A stretch of 64,000 nucleotides of DNA from an uncultured Clostridium sp. (GCF_947072515.1 NZ_CAMTIG010000001.1:62001-126000); one strand, 5' to 3'; positions 37,163-47,492 are shown, counted from the first letter of the stretch. A program made the numbers and translations. The notes: generated from the letters alone by a model not told the origin.

Positions 37163-38360
37163 ATACTCTTTCCCATTCATGTCCGTCATAATGACCATTC
37201 ATAATATTCACAAGTTCCTCATTTATAATCCAAATATTTTTATTTGAAATTATATTAAAATATAATTTATTTATTTGATCTGCAGCATTTATTGAACTAG
37301 CCATTTTCCCTTGTATTCCTACTCTTCCACTATCTATATATTTATTACCTGTTACACCATTATAATCATTCAAGCTTTCTATTCCACGTTGCACTAAAAA
37401 CCTTAAAAAATCATCTACCTTCCCAGTATTTGTTCCTATTGTAGATGTAAATATTATATCTATTCCAACAGGTGCATTTATATATTTATTTTCTATTGGT
37501 AATCTATTTATTAATGTTGTTTTTATTTCTGAACTTAGCTTATTTGCTGCTAGTGTAGTTGTTAATATTGCTGGAATTTTCCCCTCATTAAATTGCTTTA
37601 AAATATTTTCATCGCCTTCAACAAAATTTTCTTCTCTAAAGCTTCCCATTTGATAGTACTTATGCATCTCATCAAATATTCTTTGCCCATCTTTAATACT
37701 TGTAATTTTCTTTTCTATAGCTCCTGTAATCTCTCTTTCACTCAGATCATAAATTACAGTATCATTTGCTACTAATGCACTTAGCAATAATTCTTTTGAA
37801 TATTCACTTTCAATCCATGTAGCTATCTTTATACCCTTTTCCTTTAATTGCATTATTGCTTCAGCCATATTATCTTTCTCAATTCTTACTCCAAGTTTTT
37901 CTAAATAATCTACATTTAAAATTAAATCTAAAGAAAAAGGCATTAATGATATTCCCCAATATCGTCCATTTTGTCTAGGATACACATTAGTTATTATAGA
38001 AAATTTCTCTCTTGTTCGCTTTTCTTTATATAGATATGTTAAATCCCTTAGTAAATCATTTTCTATAAAATCATAAAATGAATACCCATCTAAAACAACT
38101 AATTTTGCTTCTGACTTTTCCTTTATATTCTTCTTTATTTCATTTTCATCAGAAACCCCAATTAATTTTATTTTTTTGCCAGATACATCCTCATAGGTTT
38201 TTACAACTCGCTTTATAACATCTATTTTTTGTACAGTTTTTTCATTAAAATATACCTCAATTTCTTTTCCTGAATTCTCCTTTTTACCACAACTGACTAC
38301 TACACAAATAAATACCATAATTAAACATATGTAATTAAATTTAATTTTTAATCTGTACAT
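37140..38360 (-). CDS. Extracellular solute-binding lipoprotein (ABC type 1 family-like), orphan
   Basis: 406 aa. Signal peptide with lipobox VVSC, lipid-modified C24 followed by GKKEN. The mature part begins EIEVYFNEKTVQKIDVIKRV and has the periplasmic-binding-protein-like mix of FNEGKIPAILTT and YWGISLMPFSLDLILN, as in family 1 sugar-binding proteins. No permease or ATPase gene is near, so transport is unproven. TAGGAG lies nine bases before the ATG. Convergent with perR, divergent from the 306-aa gene. Confidence 0.78.
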   Translation of the reverse strand: MYRLKIKFNYICLIMVFICVVVSCGKKENSGKEIEVYFNEKTVQKIDVIKRVVKTYEDVSGKKIKLIGVSDENEIKKNIKEKSEAKLVVLDGYSFYDFIENDLLRDLTYLYKEKRTREKFSIITNVYPRQNGRYWGISLMPFSLDLILNVDYLEKLGVRIEKDNMAEAIMQLKEKGIKIATWIESEYSKELLLSALVANDTVIYDLSEREITGAIEKKITSIKDGQRIFDEMHKYYQMGSFREENFVEGDENILKQFNEGKIPAILTTTLAANKLSSEIKTTLINRLPIENKYINAPVGIDIIFTSTIGTNTGKVDDFLRFLVQRGIESLNDYNGVTGNKYIDSGRVGIQGKMASSINAADQINKLYFNIISNKNIWIINEELVNIMNGHYDGHEWERVLKKATLT

Positions 38361-38431
38361 TTTATTTTTCTCCTAACTAGATAATCATTTATTTTATTCA
38401 CCTACATATACTTAATTGAGGAGGGATATAA

Positions 38432-39352
38432 ATGATATTTTCTAAATTTAAAAATCTAAAATCTCTAATTATATTATTAGTATTAATTTTCTCTTTTACT
38501 CTACTTATTTTGTTTTTTTATAAAGAAAAAGAAAATAGTCTAATTTATACAAATGTAGATTTAAATAAAAAACATTTAATTGATATTACTGGTGATGGAG
38601 AAAAGGAAACTATAGAGATTTTGAATAAAGATAATCTATACGATATAAAAATCACTACTACAGATTCAACTATTTTACTAAGTTCATTATTACCTGATGA
38701 AGAAATGTGTTCTTCTGATAAAGGAAATATATTTAAAATTAGATTTATAAATATTTCTAGAGATAATAAACCTGAAATTCTTGTACAAGGAATTAAAAAT
38801 AACTCAACAATAAACTATGTTTTTTCTTATGATCAAAAATTCAAACTTACTTTAAGTGATAACAATAATATTTGTGGTGTTATTGATTCTAATATGGTTA
38901 AAACTCCACAGTTTATAACTTTAAATTATTCTGAGAAAAAAGAAAATCTTAAATCTCATATGCTAATTAACAATGAGATTATTGATTCAACTAGACATAA
39001 TACTATAGTTCCTGGGCTTGACGCTATAATTTCATTAATTGATTACATTAATCTTGAAGTAGAAATAGATAGTCACCCTGAAGTCTTTACAGATAACATC
39101 GCTTCTAATGATTTATCTCAACTTTGGAAGTTGGATAAGGATACCTTTAAATATATATTTAAAGATAGTTTCTTTTTTGATTCAACTTTAGACGATAAAG
39201 GAAATATAATAGAATGCACTTATATTCTTTCTTTTACAAAACAAAATAAAAAAGACAGTTCAATCTCTCCATTTGATGTAGAGGTAAAATTAATAAAAGA
39301 TTACTATAATACACTTAAAATCTCTGAAATGAGATTTTTCTCTCAAAAATAA
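38432..39352 (+). CDS. Membrane-anchored protein of unknown function, 306 aa
   Basis: N-terminal membrane segment at about 11-29 (SLIILLVLIFSFTLLILFF) followed by an outer domain. It contains LIDITGDGEKETIEILN near 48, the calcium-like DxTGDGxxE pattern of FG-GAP/VCBS-type repeats, and NISRDNKPEILVQGI, a second copy of the pattern. The C-terminal half is mixed. GAGGAGGG precedes the ATG. Unknown role, probably an extracellular beta-propeller-like fragment. Confidence 0.65.
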   Translation: MIFSKFKNLKSLIILLVLIFSFTLLILFFYKEKENSLIYTNVDLNKKHLIDITGDGEKETIEILNKDNLYDIKITTTDSTILLSSLLPDEEMCSSDKGNIFKIRFINISRDNKPEILVQGIKNNSTINYVFSYDQKFKLTLSDNNNICGVIDSNMVKTPQFITLNYSEKKENLKSHMLINNEIIDSTRHNTIVPGLDAIISLIDYINLEVEIDSHPEVFTDNIASNDLSQLWKLDKDTFKYIFKDSFFFDSTLDDKGNIIECTYILSFTKQNKKDSSISPFDVEVKLIKDYYNTLKISEMRFFSQK

Positions 39353-39354
39353 AA

Positions 39355-39391
39355 AGGCCGCATTTGCGGCCTAAAAGGGGGATGGGGGGGT
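39355..39391 (-). terminator. GC-rich terminator with adjacent G-tracts
   Basis: Perfect stem AGGCCGCA / TGCGGCCT (39355-39372). The U-run follows only on the minus strand, so it most likely closes the Asn-rich gene. It is flanked by GGGGGATGGGGGGG (39377-39390), very unusual in this AT-rich region. Confidence 0.75.
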
Positions 39392-39420
39392 TAACTATAC
39401 TTAATAGTATAGTTATAAAA
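39392..39420 (+). terminator. Possible plus-strand hairpin after the 306-aa gene
   Basis: AACTATACT / AGTATAGTT, four-base loop, without a clear U-run. A weak terminator or only an RNA end-stabilising hairpin. Confidence 0.4.
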
Positions 39421-39464
39421 GATATATCTCTTTTACATTATTATTATTAACCAAAAAAATTTTT

Positions 39465-40067
39465 TTATTCATTTTTTTTCACACCTTCATATGCCCCATT
39501 TAAATATAAGTAAATCGTCTTATCTATAAAATTTGATCTCTCTTCATCATTTACGATTTTTTTAAGAGCTAACAGCATTTCTATGTTTGGATCATCAGGA
39601 TTTATATCTCTTCTTTTTCTAGTATTATTTTCCTCATTAGTATTATTTTTAATTTTATTATCCATATCTTTAAAGCTTTTTTCATTCATATTATTTTCTT
39701 CTACATTATTACCTTGTTGCTGATTCATTAAATTATTCAATAATACTAATGGATTTATATTCCCCATCCCATTAAACATATTATTCATTTGATTATTATT
39801 CATTTGATTGTTATTTTCATCAAACTCATTATTTTCAGAAAAATTGTTATTTCTATTTCCATCATTATTGTTACTATCAAAGTTCAAATTATCCATATTT
39901 ATGCCATTTTGATTTAAACTACTCATAATATTATTTAATTTATTTTGATCAATATTACCAAGCATAGACATGAGTGCATTGGGATCTATTCCGAATGGAT
40001 TATTATTCATATTCTCATTGTAAAACATTTCATCATTTCTATTTCTGTGTTTCTTCTTACTTCCCAT
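39465..40067 (-). CDS. Asparagine-rich protein, 200 aa
   Basis: Start taken at the ATG at 40067, preceded by GGGAGAGG; the frame extends 24 codons upstream without a ribosome site. Begins MGSKKKHRNRNDEMFYNENM, continues in low-complexity Asn/Met/Gln-rich repeats (NNNQMNNNQMNNMFN) and ends in an ordered helical tail (NIEMLLALKKIVNDEERSNF). No signal peptide. Lies downstream of two Gly/Cys-rich genes on the same strand. Spore-coat-like composition is suggestive only. Confidence 0.65.
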   Translation of the reverse strand: MGSKKKHRNRNDEMFYNENMNNNPFGIDPNALMSMLGNIDQNKLNNIMSSLNQNGINMDNLNFDSNNNDGNRNNNFSENNEFDENNNQMNNNQMNNMFNGMGNINPLVLLNNLMNQQQGNNVEENNMNEKSFKDMDNKIKNNTNEENNTRKRRDINPDDPNIEMLLALKKIVNDEERSNFIDKTIYLYLNGAYEGVKKNE

Positions 40068-40143
40068 AAACCTCTCCCATTTATATTTATTCTTTATATT
40101 ATATGTACCAAATTGTTTTTTGCTATTATTTTTGCGCATTTTT

Positions 40144-40169
40144 TTGGAGGGCTATAAATAGCCCTCCAA
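40144..40169. repeat. Strong hairpin without a U-tract
   Basis: Perfect 11-bp stem TTGGAGGGCTA / TAGCCCTCCAA with a four-base loop, between the Gly/Cys-rich and Asn-rich genes. Neither strand has a U-run after it, so it may be a processing or stability element. Confidence 0.6.
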
Positions 40170-40233
40170 CAACTACCAATTTTTATAAAATTGATTAATT
40201 TGTTTAGATTAATTTAGCTTACCTAAACTAAGA

Positions 40234-40515
40234 TTAGATCATGAATCCATTTCCACCAAATCCATTTCCACATCCGCCACAAGCTAATAATAATATTAGA
40301 ATTAACCACATACCATTATTATCGCCACAACCATCGTCGCATCCATTTCCACAGTTTCCAAATCCATTTCCACCACCACAGAAAGCTAATAGAATTATAA
40401 TCCATAACATTCCATTTTCTCCATTTCCACATCCGTTTCCATATCCATTATATGGCATTACAACTGTACTATTACATCCACATCCGCATCCGCAGCTTTT
40501 TCTACTTTTTGACAT
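40234..40515 (-). CDS. Gly/Cys-rich repetitive small protein with hydrophobic segments, 93 aa
   Basis: Begins MSKSRKSCGCGCGCNSTVVM and contains two hydrophobic strips, GENGMLWIIILLAFCGGG and NGMWLILILLLACGGCG, separated by Gly/Cys/Asn-rich linkers. AGGAGG is well placed before the ATG. The WLILILLLACG strip recurs in the next gene. Such short Gly/Cys proteins with a hydrophobic core recall YjcZ-type sporulation proteins and cysteine-rich exosporium proteins, but no family is firmly recognised. Confidence 0.7.
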   Translation of the reverse strand: MSKSRKSCGCGCGCNSTVVMPYNGYGNGCGNGENGMLWIIILLAFCGGGNGFGNCGNGCDDGCGDNNGMWLILILLLACGGCGNGFGGNGFMI

Positions 40516-40560
40516 ACTAATTTCCTCCTTTATTTTTAAATTAAATAGTTTATATTTTTA

Positions 40561-40938
40561 TTAACAGCTTGAACCACAGTTTCCAAATCCATTTCCACCA
40601 CAAGCTAATAATAATATTAGAATTAACCACATTCCATTTCCACCACAACTATTTCCACCGTAGTTATTCATCATACAAGGATCTACTGGTGTATAAAATG
40701 TTTGAGTTGTTTTCTTAAACTTTGGAGGATCACAGCAACAACAATTACAGCAACTTCCACAATTATTATTTCCACATCCACCTCTGTTATTTCCACAAGC
40801 TAGTAATAATATTAGAATTAACCAAATTCCATTATTATTGTTACAATTGTTATGATGATGTTTGCTTCCACATGATGAAGATTTATTATCATCACAGCTT
40901 GATCCATCAAATCCATTTAAGATATCATTAATTTCCAT
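40561..40938 (-). CDS. Gly/Cys/Asn-rich repetitive protein with two hydrophobic repeats, 125 aa
   Basis: Start at the ATG 40938, nine bases after AGGAGG; a TTG two codons earlier is not needed. Begins MEINDILNGFDGSSCDDNKS. Two repeats NGIWLILILLLACG and NGMWLILILLLACG flank a middle with CGSCCNCCCCDPPKFKKTTQ and a His/Asn tract (KHHHNNCNNNN). The paralogous strip in the 93-aa gene, also at DNA level, shows tandem duplication. Candidate disulfide- or metal-rich spore-surface scaffold; inference only. Confidence 0.7.
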   Translation of the reverse strand: MEINDILNGFDGSSCDDNKSSSCGSKHHHNNCNNNNGIWLILILLLACGNNRGGCGNNNCGSCCNCCCCDPPKFKKTTQTFYTPVDPCMMNNYGGNSCGGNGMWLILILLLACGGNGFGNCGSSC

Positions 40939-41029
40939 AAACAAATTCCTCCTTTATTTTTTTATTTTCTTGTTTTTCTTTGTTTATACTATATTGTATG
41001 ACCTATATTAATTTTTGACACAAAAATAA

Positions 41030-41068
41030 AAAAAAGACTGAAAAAATTTTTATTTTTCAGTCTTTCTT
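41030..41068 (-). terminator. Terminator of the lon-engB unit
   Basis: AAAGACTGAAAAA / TTTTTCAGTCTTT stem with a T-run on the minus strand, after engB. Confidence 0.85.
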
Positions 41069-41073
41069 TTCTA

Positions 41074-41670
41074 TTAATCTAAGTCCGTTGCATATTCTAG
41101 GAAAAGATTGTCTATAAGTACTTCTTTTCCTTTTTTATTTAATGATGAGAAAAAGTATAATTTATCTTCTTTTTCTAACTTTAAAGTTTCTCTTATAATC
41201 TTTTCACTTTTTCTAAGTTCATTATTAGAAAGTTTATCACTCTTTGTAGCTACAACAACAACATCATATCCATAATGCAATATCCATTCATGCATCATTA
41301 TATCATCTCCTGTTGGCTTATGTCTTGAATCAACTAAAAGAACAACCCTCTTTAGCTCTTCTCTTCCAGCTAAATAGTCTTCAATCGTCTGTCCCCAACT
41401 TTCTTTTTCTGCCTTAGATACTTTTGCATATCCATATCCAGGTAAATCAACAAGATAAAAATCATTATTTATTAAAAAGAAATTTATAAGTTTAGTTTTA
41501 CCAGGCGTTTGACTTACTTTTGCTAATTTTTTTCTATTAGTAAGGGCATTTATTATTGAACTTTTACCAACATTAGAACGTCCAACAAAAGCAATTTCTA
41601 CTCTTTCATCTATTGGATATTGTGGTTTCTTAACAGCTGATATTATAAATTCAGATTGTTTTATTCTCAT
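41074..41670 (-). CDS. engB: Ribosome biogenesis GTPase EngB (YsxC/YihA)
   Basis: 198 aa GTPase of large-subunit assembly. G1 GRSNVGKSS at 30-38, the G2 threonine in QTPGKT, G3 DLPGYG, and G4 TKSD. Overlaps the last base of the lon stop (TAATG), so it is coupled to lon, the common clostridial arrangement. Confidence 0.97.
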   Translation of the reverse strand: MRIKQSEFIISAVKKPQYPIDERVEIAFVGRSNVGKSSIINALTNRKKLAKVSQTPGKTKLINFFLINNDFYLVDLPGYGYAKVSKAEKESWGQTIEDYLAGREELKRVVLLVDSRHKPTGDDIMMHEWILHYGYDVVVVATKSDKLSNNELRKSEKIIRETLKLEKEDKLYFFSSLNKKGKEVLIDNLFLEYATDLD

Positions 41671-43982
41671 TATTTATTCACTCCAATTATTGCATTTTTT
41701 AATACTGTATCAATATGGTTTGCAGTTACTATTTTTAATTTTTCTCTAATTGAAAGAGGTATCTTTTCTATATCTTTCTCATTATCTTTAGGAATTATTA
41801 TAGTATCTATTCCAAACCTTGATGCAGCTAAGGCTTTTTCTTTTAATCCTCCAATTGGAAGTACTCTTCCTGTTAAGGTTATTTCACCAGTCATTGCGAC
41901 ATTATGTCTTACTTTCTTCTTAGACAATGCTGATATTAAAGCCGTTATCATAGTTACTCCTGCTGATGGTCCATCTTTTGGAACTGCACCTTCTGGAACA
42001 TGAATATGAATATCTTTATTCTTATAAAAATCTCCATTTATTCCATATTCTTTCGCATTAGCTCTAACATATGTAAATGCAGCTTTTGCAGATTCTTGCA
42101 TAACTTCTCCAAGCTTTCCTGTTAGTTGAAGTTTTCCTGTTCCATCCATCACCATTGCTTCTACTGGTAATGTATCACCACCATAAGCCGTCCATGCCAT
42201 TCCAGTTACTACACCAATTTTATTTTCTTTATCCATTTCATCCGGTGAGAAAATTCTTTTCCCTAGTAATTCCTCAGCCTTTTTATCACTTATTGAAATA
42301 GATTTTTTATCCTCTTTTATCATTTGTGTTAATGATTTTCTAACTAACGACCCAATAACTCTATTTAATCCTCTAACACCAGATTCTCTAGTATATCCAT
42401 CTATAAGTAATCTTAATGCTTTATCTGATATTTTTATAGTTTTTGAATCAACATTATGATCTTTTAAATTTTTAGGAAGTAAATATTTTTTTGCAATATT
42501 AAACTTCTCTTCATAAGTATAACCTGACACTTCTATTATTTCCATTCTATCTAAAAGAGGTCTTGGAATTGTATCTAAACTATTTGCTGTTGCCACAAAT
42601 AATACTTTAGATAAGTCCATTGGAACTTCTAAATAATTATCTCTAAATGTATTATTTTGCTCTGAGTCTAGAACTTCTAAAAGTGCATCTGAAGGCTCTC
42701 CTTTATAGCTTGAACTTATTTTATCTATTTCATCTAAAAGAATTACAGGATTCATAGATTTTGCACTCTTCAAAGCATATGCTATTCTTCCTGGCATTGC
42801 TCCTACATAAGTTTTTCTGTGTCCTCTGATTTCAGATTCATCTCTCATTCCACCTAGTGCTATTCTTGAATAGTTTCTATTCATTGATTCTGCAATTGAT
42901 TTAACTATGGATGTTTTTCCTACTCCTGGAGGTCCTACTAAACAAAGAATTGGTCCTTTCATGTCTCCACTAATCTTTTTAACAGCTAAGAACTCAATTA
43001 TTCTATCTTTTACATCCTCTAATCCAAAATGATCTCTATTTATTATTTCCTCTGATTTTGGTATATCTATACTTTCTTCAGTCTTTTCTTCCCAAGGAAT
43101 ATTTAAAAGCCATTCTATATATGTTGTAATTACATTACTTTCCGAGCTACTTGCACCTAATGTTTTTAATCTTTTTACTTCTTGTAACGCTTTTTCTTTT
43201 ACTTCAGCAGGTAATTCTCTAGAATTAATTTCTTGCTCAAGCTTTATGTGCTCTTCTTCTTCGTCATCTCCAAGCTCTTCTTGTATAGCTTTAATCTGTT
43301 CTCTTAAAAAGTATTCTTTTTGACTTTTATCAATTTTACTTTTTACCTTTTGTGCAATCTTTTTTTGTACTTTTAAAATTGCAATTTCTTCTTCTAATAA
43401 TACTGATAAAAGATTCATTCTCTTTTTAAGATCTAAAGTTTGAAGAAGTTTAACTCTATCTTCTTCTTTACTTACAGCAATTCCTGAAATAATATCAGTA
43501 AGTCTCGCTGGATTGTTATCTAACTCTATTCCTTTTACCATATCAGGATTATTATCACCTATAGTATTCATATATGTTAAAAATGATTTCTTTAAGTTTC
43601 TTAAAATTGCATCAATTTCAACATCATCTGATTCTTCATCTTTAATTCGCTCTATTTCAACTTCTAAATAATTTTTCTTATTTTTAAATTTTGATATTTT
43701 CCCTTTTTCTTTTCCTTCAACAAGAACCTTAAAAATATCATTTGGTAATTTTACGATTTGCTTTATACTAGCTACTGTTCCTATTTTGCTTATATCACTT
43801 CTTTTTGGTTCATCAGTTTCTATATTTTTTTGAGGTGCTAAGAAAATTTCTCCATCATTCTTCATAGCTATCTCGACAGCTTCTTTTGATTTTTCTCTAC
43901 CAACCTCAAAATGAATAACCATATTAGGAAAAATAGTTAATCCTCTAAGAGGAATTAAAGGAAGCACTTTATTATTCTCCAT
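41670..43982 (-). CDS. lon: ATP-dependent protease Lon
   Basis: 770 aa AAA+ serine-lysine protease. N-terminal substrate domain ([22 protein letters not shown]), Walker [10 protein letters not shown], Walker [10 protein letters not shown], and the Ser-Lys dyad S673 in DGPSAG and K716 in GGLKEKAL. It has its own promoter with a palindrome at the -10 region, and is separated from clpX by a terminator. Confidence 0.98.
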   Translation of the reverse strand: MENNKVLPLIPLRGLTIFPNMVIHFEVGREKSKEAVEIAMKNDGEIFLAPQKNIETDEPKRSDISKIGTVASIKQIVKLPNDIFKVLVEGKEKGKISKFKNKKNYLEVEIERIKDEESDDVEIDAILRNLKKSFLTYMNTIGDNNPDMVKGIELDNNPARLTDIISGIAVSKEEDRVKLLQTLDLKKRMNLLSVLLEEEIAILKVQKKIAQKVKSKIDKSQKEYFLREQIKAIQEELGDDEEEEHIKLEQEINSRELPAEVKEKALQEVKRLKTLGASSSESNVITTYIEWLLNIPWEEKTEESIDIPKSEEIINRDHFGLEDVKDRIIEFLAVKKISGDMKGPILCLVGPPGVGKTSIVKSIAESMNRNYSRIALGGMRDESEIRGHRKTYVGAMPGRIAYALKSAKSMNPVILLDEIDKISSSYKGEPSDALLEVLDSEQNNTFRDNYLEVPMDLSKVLFVATANSLDTIPRPLLDRMEIIEVSGYTYEEKFNIAKKYLLPKNLKDHNVDSKTIKISDKALRLLIDGYTRESGVRGLNRVIGSLVRKSLTQMIKEDKKSISISDKKAEELLGKRIFSPDEMDKENKIGVVTGMAWTAYGGDTLPVEAMVMDGTGKLQLTGKLGEVMQESAKAAFTYVRANAKEYGINGDFYKNKDIHIHVPEGAVPKDGPSAGVTMITALISALSKKKVRHNVAMTGEITLTGRVLPIGGLKEKALAASRFGIDTIIIPKDNEKDIEKIPLSIREKLKIVTANHIDTVLKNAIIGVNK

Positions 43983-44012
43983 TTTATCCTTCCTCCATTC
44001 TATATTTTATAC

Positions 44013-44051
44013 TATACTAACTTAGTATATCATAAGTATAGTATTTTTCAA
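44013..44051 (-). promoter_or_regulatory. lon promoter with palindromic operator candidate
   Basis: Minus strand: TTGAAA (44051-44046), 16 bases, TATACT (44029-44024). The -10 lies within the perfect 17-bp palindrome TATACTAA-C-TTAGTATA (44013-44029). This does not match the CIRCE or CtsR consensus. Confidence 0.55.
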
Positions 44052-44078
44052 CGTTTATAGTATTAGTTCTTTTTAAGC

Positions 44079-44112
44079 AAAAAGCCTATCTTTTTTTTCA
44101 AAGATAGGCTTA
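44079..44112 (-). terminator. Terminator after clpX
   Basis: AAGCCTATCTTT / AAAGATAGGCTT with a six-base loop, T-rich on the minus strand. Confidence 0.85.
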
Positions 44113-44115
44113 CTA

Positions 44116-45384
44116 TTATTCTTCTATTTTAGCAGTTTCTAAAAGATTATTATTATCTCTAACTATTTCTGGTTCCATCTTACTAGTTATACATTTATCA
44201 TTTATGATAACTTCTGTAATAGACTCATCAGAAGGTGCATTAAACATAATATCCATCATTACTTCTTCAATGATAGCTCTTAATCCTCTAGCTCCTGTTT
44301 TTCTCTTAATAGCTTCTTCTGCTATAGCTCTTAAAGAATCTTCTCTAAAAGTTAAGTTTACATTATCTAATTCAAATAGCTTTTTGTATTGTTTTACTAA
44401 AGCATTTTTTGGTTCTGATAGAATCTTAACTAAAGCTTCTTCATCTAAATTTTCAAGAGTTACTATTATAGGAAGTCTTCCTACAAACTCTGGAATTAAT
44501 CCAAATTTTAAAAGATCTCCAGGCATTATATCTTGTAGTAAAACACCTAAGTCTTTTTCTTTTTTAGATTGAACACTAGCTCCAAATCCAATTCCACTTT
44601 TTTCTGTTCTTTTTTCGATAATCTTATCAATTCCATCGAAAGCTCCACCACAAATAAATAATATATTTGTAGTATTAATTTGAAGAAGTTCTTGATGTGG
44701 ATGTTTTCTTCCACCTTGTGGTGGTACAGATGCTACTGTTCCTTCAAGTATTTTTAATAATGCTTGTTGAACTCCTTCACCTGAAACATCTCTAGTTATA
44801 GATGGATTTTCTGATTTTCTTGTAATTTTATCAATCTCATCTATGTAGATAATTCCTCTCTCTGCTTTTTCTATATCATAATCAGCATTTTGTATAAGTT
44901 TTAAAAGAATATTCTCTACATCTTCTCCAACATATCCAGCTTCTGTTAATGTTGTAGCATCTGCCATTGCAAAAGGTACATTAAGTATTTTTGCTAATGT
45001 TTGAGCTAAAAGAGTTTTTCCTGAACCTGTTGGTCCTAGTAGTAAAACGTTACTTTTTTGAAGTTCTACTTCTCCTTCAATTCCTTGCTTTGAATTTATT
45101 CTTTTATAGTGATTATAAACTGCTACAGATAAGGATTTTTTAGCTGTATTTTGTCCCACAACATAATCATCTAAATGGTTTTTGATTTCTGCTGGTTTTG
45201 GTAACTTATCTAATACAACTTCTGGCTTATCTTCAATAATTTCTTCTTTTATTATCTCTGAACATAAATCTATACATTCATCACAAATATATACTCCTGG
45301 TCCAGCTATTAGCCTCTTAACTTGCTCTTGACTTTTACCACAAAAAGAACACTTTAGCTGTTTTTTATCTTCATACTTAGCCAT
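44116..45384 (-). CDS. clpX: ATP-dependent Clp protease ATP-binding subunit ClpX
   Basis: 422 aa AAA+ unfoldase feeding ClpP. N-terminal zinc-binding domain with C12, C15, C34, C37; Walker [13 protein letters not shown]; the IGF-type ClpP-docking loop (SGIGFGAS); C-terminal sensor 2 ([11 protein letters not shown]). Directly downstream of clpP. Confidence 0.98.
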   Translation of the reverse strand: MAKYEDKKQLKCSFCGKSQEQVKRLIAGPGVYICDECIDLCSEIIKEEIIEDKPEVVLDKLPKPAEIKNHLDDYVVGQNTAKKSLSVAVYNHYKRINSKQGIEGEVELQKSNVLLLGPTGSGKTLLAQTLAKILNVPFAMADATTLTEAGYVGEDVENILLKLIQNADYDIEKAERGIIYIDEIDKITRKSENPSITRDVSGEGVQQALLKILEGTVASVPPQGGRKHPHQELLQINTTNILFICGGAFDGIDKIIEKRTEKSGIGFGASVQSKKEKDLGVLLQDIMPGDLLKFGLIPEFVGRLPIIVTLENLDEEALVKILSEPKNALVKQYKKLFELDNVNLTFREDSLRAIAEEAIKRKTGARGLRAIIEEVMMDIMFNAPSDESITEVIINDKCITSKMEPEIVRDNNNLLETAKIEE

Positions 45385-45406
45385 ATTTCCACCTCACTAA
45401 AGCATA

Positions 45407-46000
45407 CTATTTTTCAATTTCGTTTTTTTGAATTACTTTGTCTATTAGACCATATTCCATTGCTTCATCAGCTTCTAAGAAATAGTCTCTTTCAACATCG
45501 ACATTTATTTGTTCTAAAGGTTTCCCTGTATTTTCGCTTAAAATTTTATTTAATTTTTCTTTTATTCTTATTATTCTTTTAGCATGAATATCTATATCAG
45601 TTGCCTGCCCTTGGAATCCTCCTAAAGGCTGGTGTATCATTATTTCTGCATTTGGAAGTGCAAATCTTTTTCCCTTTTGACCTGCTGAAAGCAAGAATGC
45701 TCCCATTGATGCTGCCATTCCTATACATATAGTAGATACATCTGATTTTATATAATTCATTGTATCATATATAGCCATCCCTGAAGTTATTGAACCTCCT
45801 GGACTATTTATATATATATATATATCCTTATCTGGATCTTCACTTTCTAAAAATAGTAATTGTGCAACTACTAAATTTGAAGTAATATCATTTATTTCTC
45901 CATTTATCATTATTATTCTATCTTTTAATAATCTTGAAAAAATATCATAGCTTCTTTCGCCTCTATTTGTTTGTTCTACGACCATTGGCACTAAACTCAT
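45407..46000 (-). CDS. clpP: ATP-dependent Clp protease proteolytic subunit ClpP
   Basis: 197 aa serine protease. Catalytic triad S98 (GMAASMGA), H123 (IMIHQPLGG) and D172 ([12 protein letters not shown]), in the usual positions. GGAGG before the ATG. A terminator separates it from tig, so it needs either readthrough or its own promoter. Confidence 0.98.
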   Translation of the reverse strand: MSLVPMVVEQTNRGERSYDIFSRLLKDRIIMINGEINDITSNLVVAQLLFLESEDPDKDIYIYINSPGGSITSGMAIYDTMNYIKSDVSTICIGMAASMGAFLLSAGQKGKRFALPNAEIMIHQPLGGFQGQATDIDIHAKRIIRIKEKLNKILSENTGKPLEQINVDVERDYFLEADEAMEYGLIDKVIQKNEIEK

Positions 46001-46096
46001 ACGTTTTCCCCTCCTTAAAATGTAACTTTTATTATTATTAACAAATTTGCTATATCTTAATCTATAGTCTTTTATTTTGCTAATTTTATTTTAAAT

Positions 46097-46130
46097 AATT
46101 GCCAGAAAATATCATTCTCTGGCAATTAAT
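46097..46130 (-). terminator. Terminator after tig
   Basis: AATTGCCAGA / TCTGGCAATT with an extended loop, followed by T-rich minus-strand sequence, between tig and clpP. Confidence 0.8.
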
Positions 46131-46156
46131 TCTGTTACATATTTTATTTTTTATTA

Positions 46157-47443
46157 TTATTTACAGTTGTCTTCTAATAATTTTATAGCTTTTACAACTA
46201 TCATTTCTTTTTCTATCATAGCTCTTTGAGTTGTAGCTAACATTTTAGCCATCTCTTCAGCTTTATCTTCACCAGTATACATTTTTGCTAATTCTAAAGC
46301 TTTTTCATTAACTTCTTCATCAGAAATTTTAAGGTCTTCTGCTTTAGCAATAGCATTTATTACTAATTCACCTTTAACTTTCTTTTCAGCATTTTCTTTC
46401 ATGTATGATCTCATTTTAGCTTCATCATTTCCAGTGAATTCCATATATTGTTCAAGAGTTAATCCTTGATATTTTAATCTATTTTCTAAATCTGCTACCA
46501 TTGAATCAATTTCTTTTTCAACCATTACTGATGGAATTTCCATTGTTGAGTTTTCTATAACAGCTGAAACTAAAGCATCTTCGAATTCTCTGTTTGCTTT
46601 TTCTTCATTAGCTGTAGCTAATTTTTCTCTCATATCAGCTTTTAAAGCTTCTAAGCTATCAAATTCTGATACTTCTGAAGCAAACTCATCATCTACTTCT
46701 GGTAATTCTTTAACTTTAATTTCTTTAACAGTTACTTCAAATTTAGCTTCTTTTCCATTTAAATCTTCTTTTCCATAGTTTTCTGGGAAAGTAACAACTA
46801 CATCTTTGCTATCACCTTTTGCCATTCCAACTAATTGTTCTTCAAAGTTCCCTATGAATGAACCTGAACCTATTTCTAATGGATAATCTGTTCCTTCTCC
46901 ACCTTCAAAAGCTTCATCTCCGATAAATCCTTTAAAGTCGATTACAGCTACATCACCAGTTACTACAGTTCCTTCAGTTTTTTCTACAACTCTAGCACTT
47001 TTTTCTTGCATAGCTTTAATTTGATTATCTATTTCTTCTTCTGATACTTCATATGAAGGTTTTTTAACATCTAACCCTTTGTATTCTCCTAAAGTAATTT
47101 CTGGATATACAGTTACAGTAGCAGTATATACTAAATCTTTTCCTTCACCAACTTCTAATACATCGATTGATGGGAAATCTACAGGTCTTATGTTATTTTC
47201 ATCTAGTACAGTTGGATATGTTTCATTGATTACAACATTTACAGCGTCATCAAATAAAACTTCTAATCCGTAGAATTTTTTAACCATAGCTAGTGAAACT
47301 TTTCCTTTTCTAAATCCTGGTATGTTAAATTTATTTTTGTTTTTGTTGAATGCTTTATTTAAAGCAGCAGTAAATTTTTCTGCCTCTACTCTCACTTCAA
47401 ATTTTACAACGTTAGCTTCTATTTTTTCCATTTTAGCTTCCAT
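46157..47443 (-). CDS. tig: Trigger factor (ribosome-bound chaperone, PPIase)
   Basis: 428 aa. The start is the ATG at 47443, nine bases after AGGAGG; an ATG in another frame and an upstream extension of 11 codons are ignored. Ribosome-binding loop [12 protein letters not shown], PPIase FKBP-like domain ([20 protein letters not shown], about 160-245) and the helical C-terminal chaperone domain. It heads the tig-clpP-clpX group. Confidence 0.97.
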   Translation of the reverse strand: MEAKMEKIEANVVKFEVRVEAEKFTAALNKAFNKNKNKFNIPGFRKGKVSLAMVKKFYGLEVLFDDAVNVVINETYPTVLDENNIRPVDFPSIDVLEVGEGKDLVYTATVTVYPEITLGEYKGLDVKKPSYEVSEEEIDNQIKAMQEKSARVVEKTEGTVVTGDVAVIDFKGFIGDEAFEGGEGTDYPLEIGSGSFIGNFEEQLVGMAKGDSKDVVVTFPENYGKEDLNGKEAKFEVTVKEIKVKELPEVDDEFASEVSEFDSLEALKADMREKLATANEEKANREFEDALVSAVIENSTMEIPSVMVEKEIDSMVADLENRLKYQGLTLEQYMEFTGNDEAKMRSYMKENAEKKVKGELVINAIAKAEDLKISDEEVNEKALELAKMYTGEDKAEEMAKMLATTQRAMIEKEMIVVKAIKLLEDNCK

Positions 47444-47492
47444 TTCATTATTCCTCCTAAAATAGTTCTTTTTCACATTTATTAACTAGGCT

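Noticed and set aside
39945-40157. Plus-strand frame with hydrophobic stretch
   Set aside because: Antisense to the Asn-rich gene and to the hairpin; no ribosome site or promoter.
40241-40564. Pro/His-rich open frame antisense to the Gly/Cys-rich gene
   Set aside because: It mirrors the Gly/Cys repeats in the other strand and lacks a ribosome binding site.
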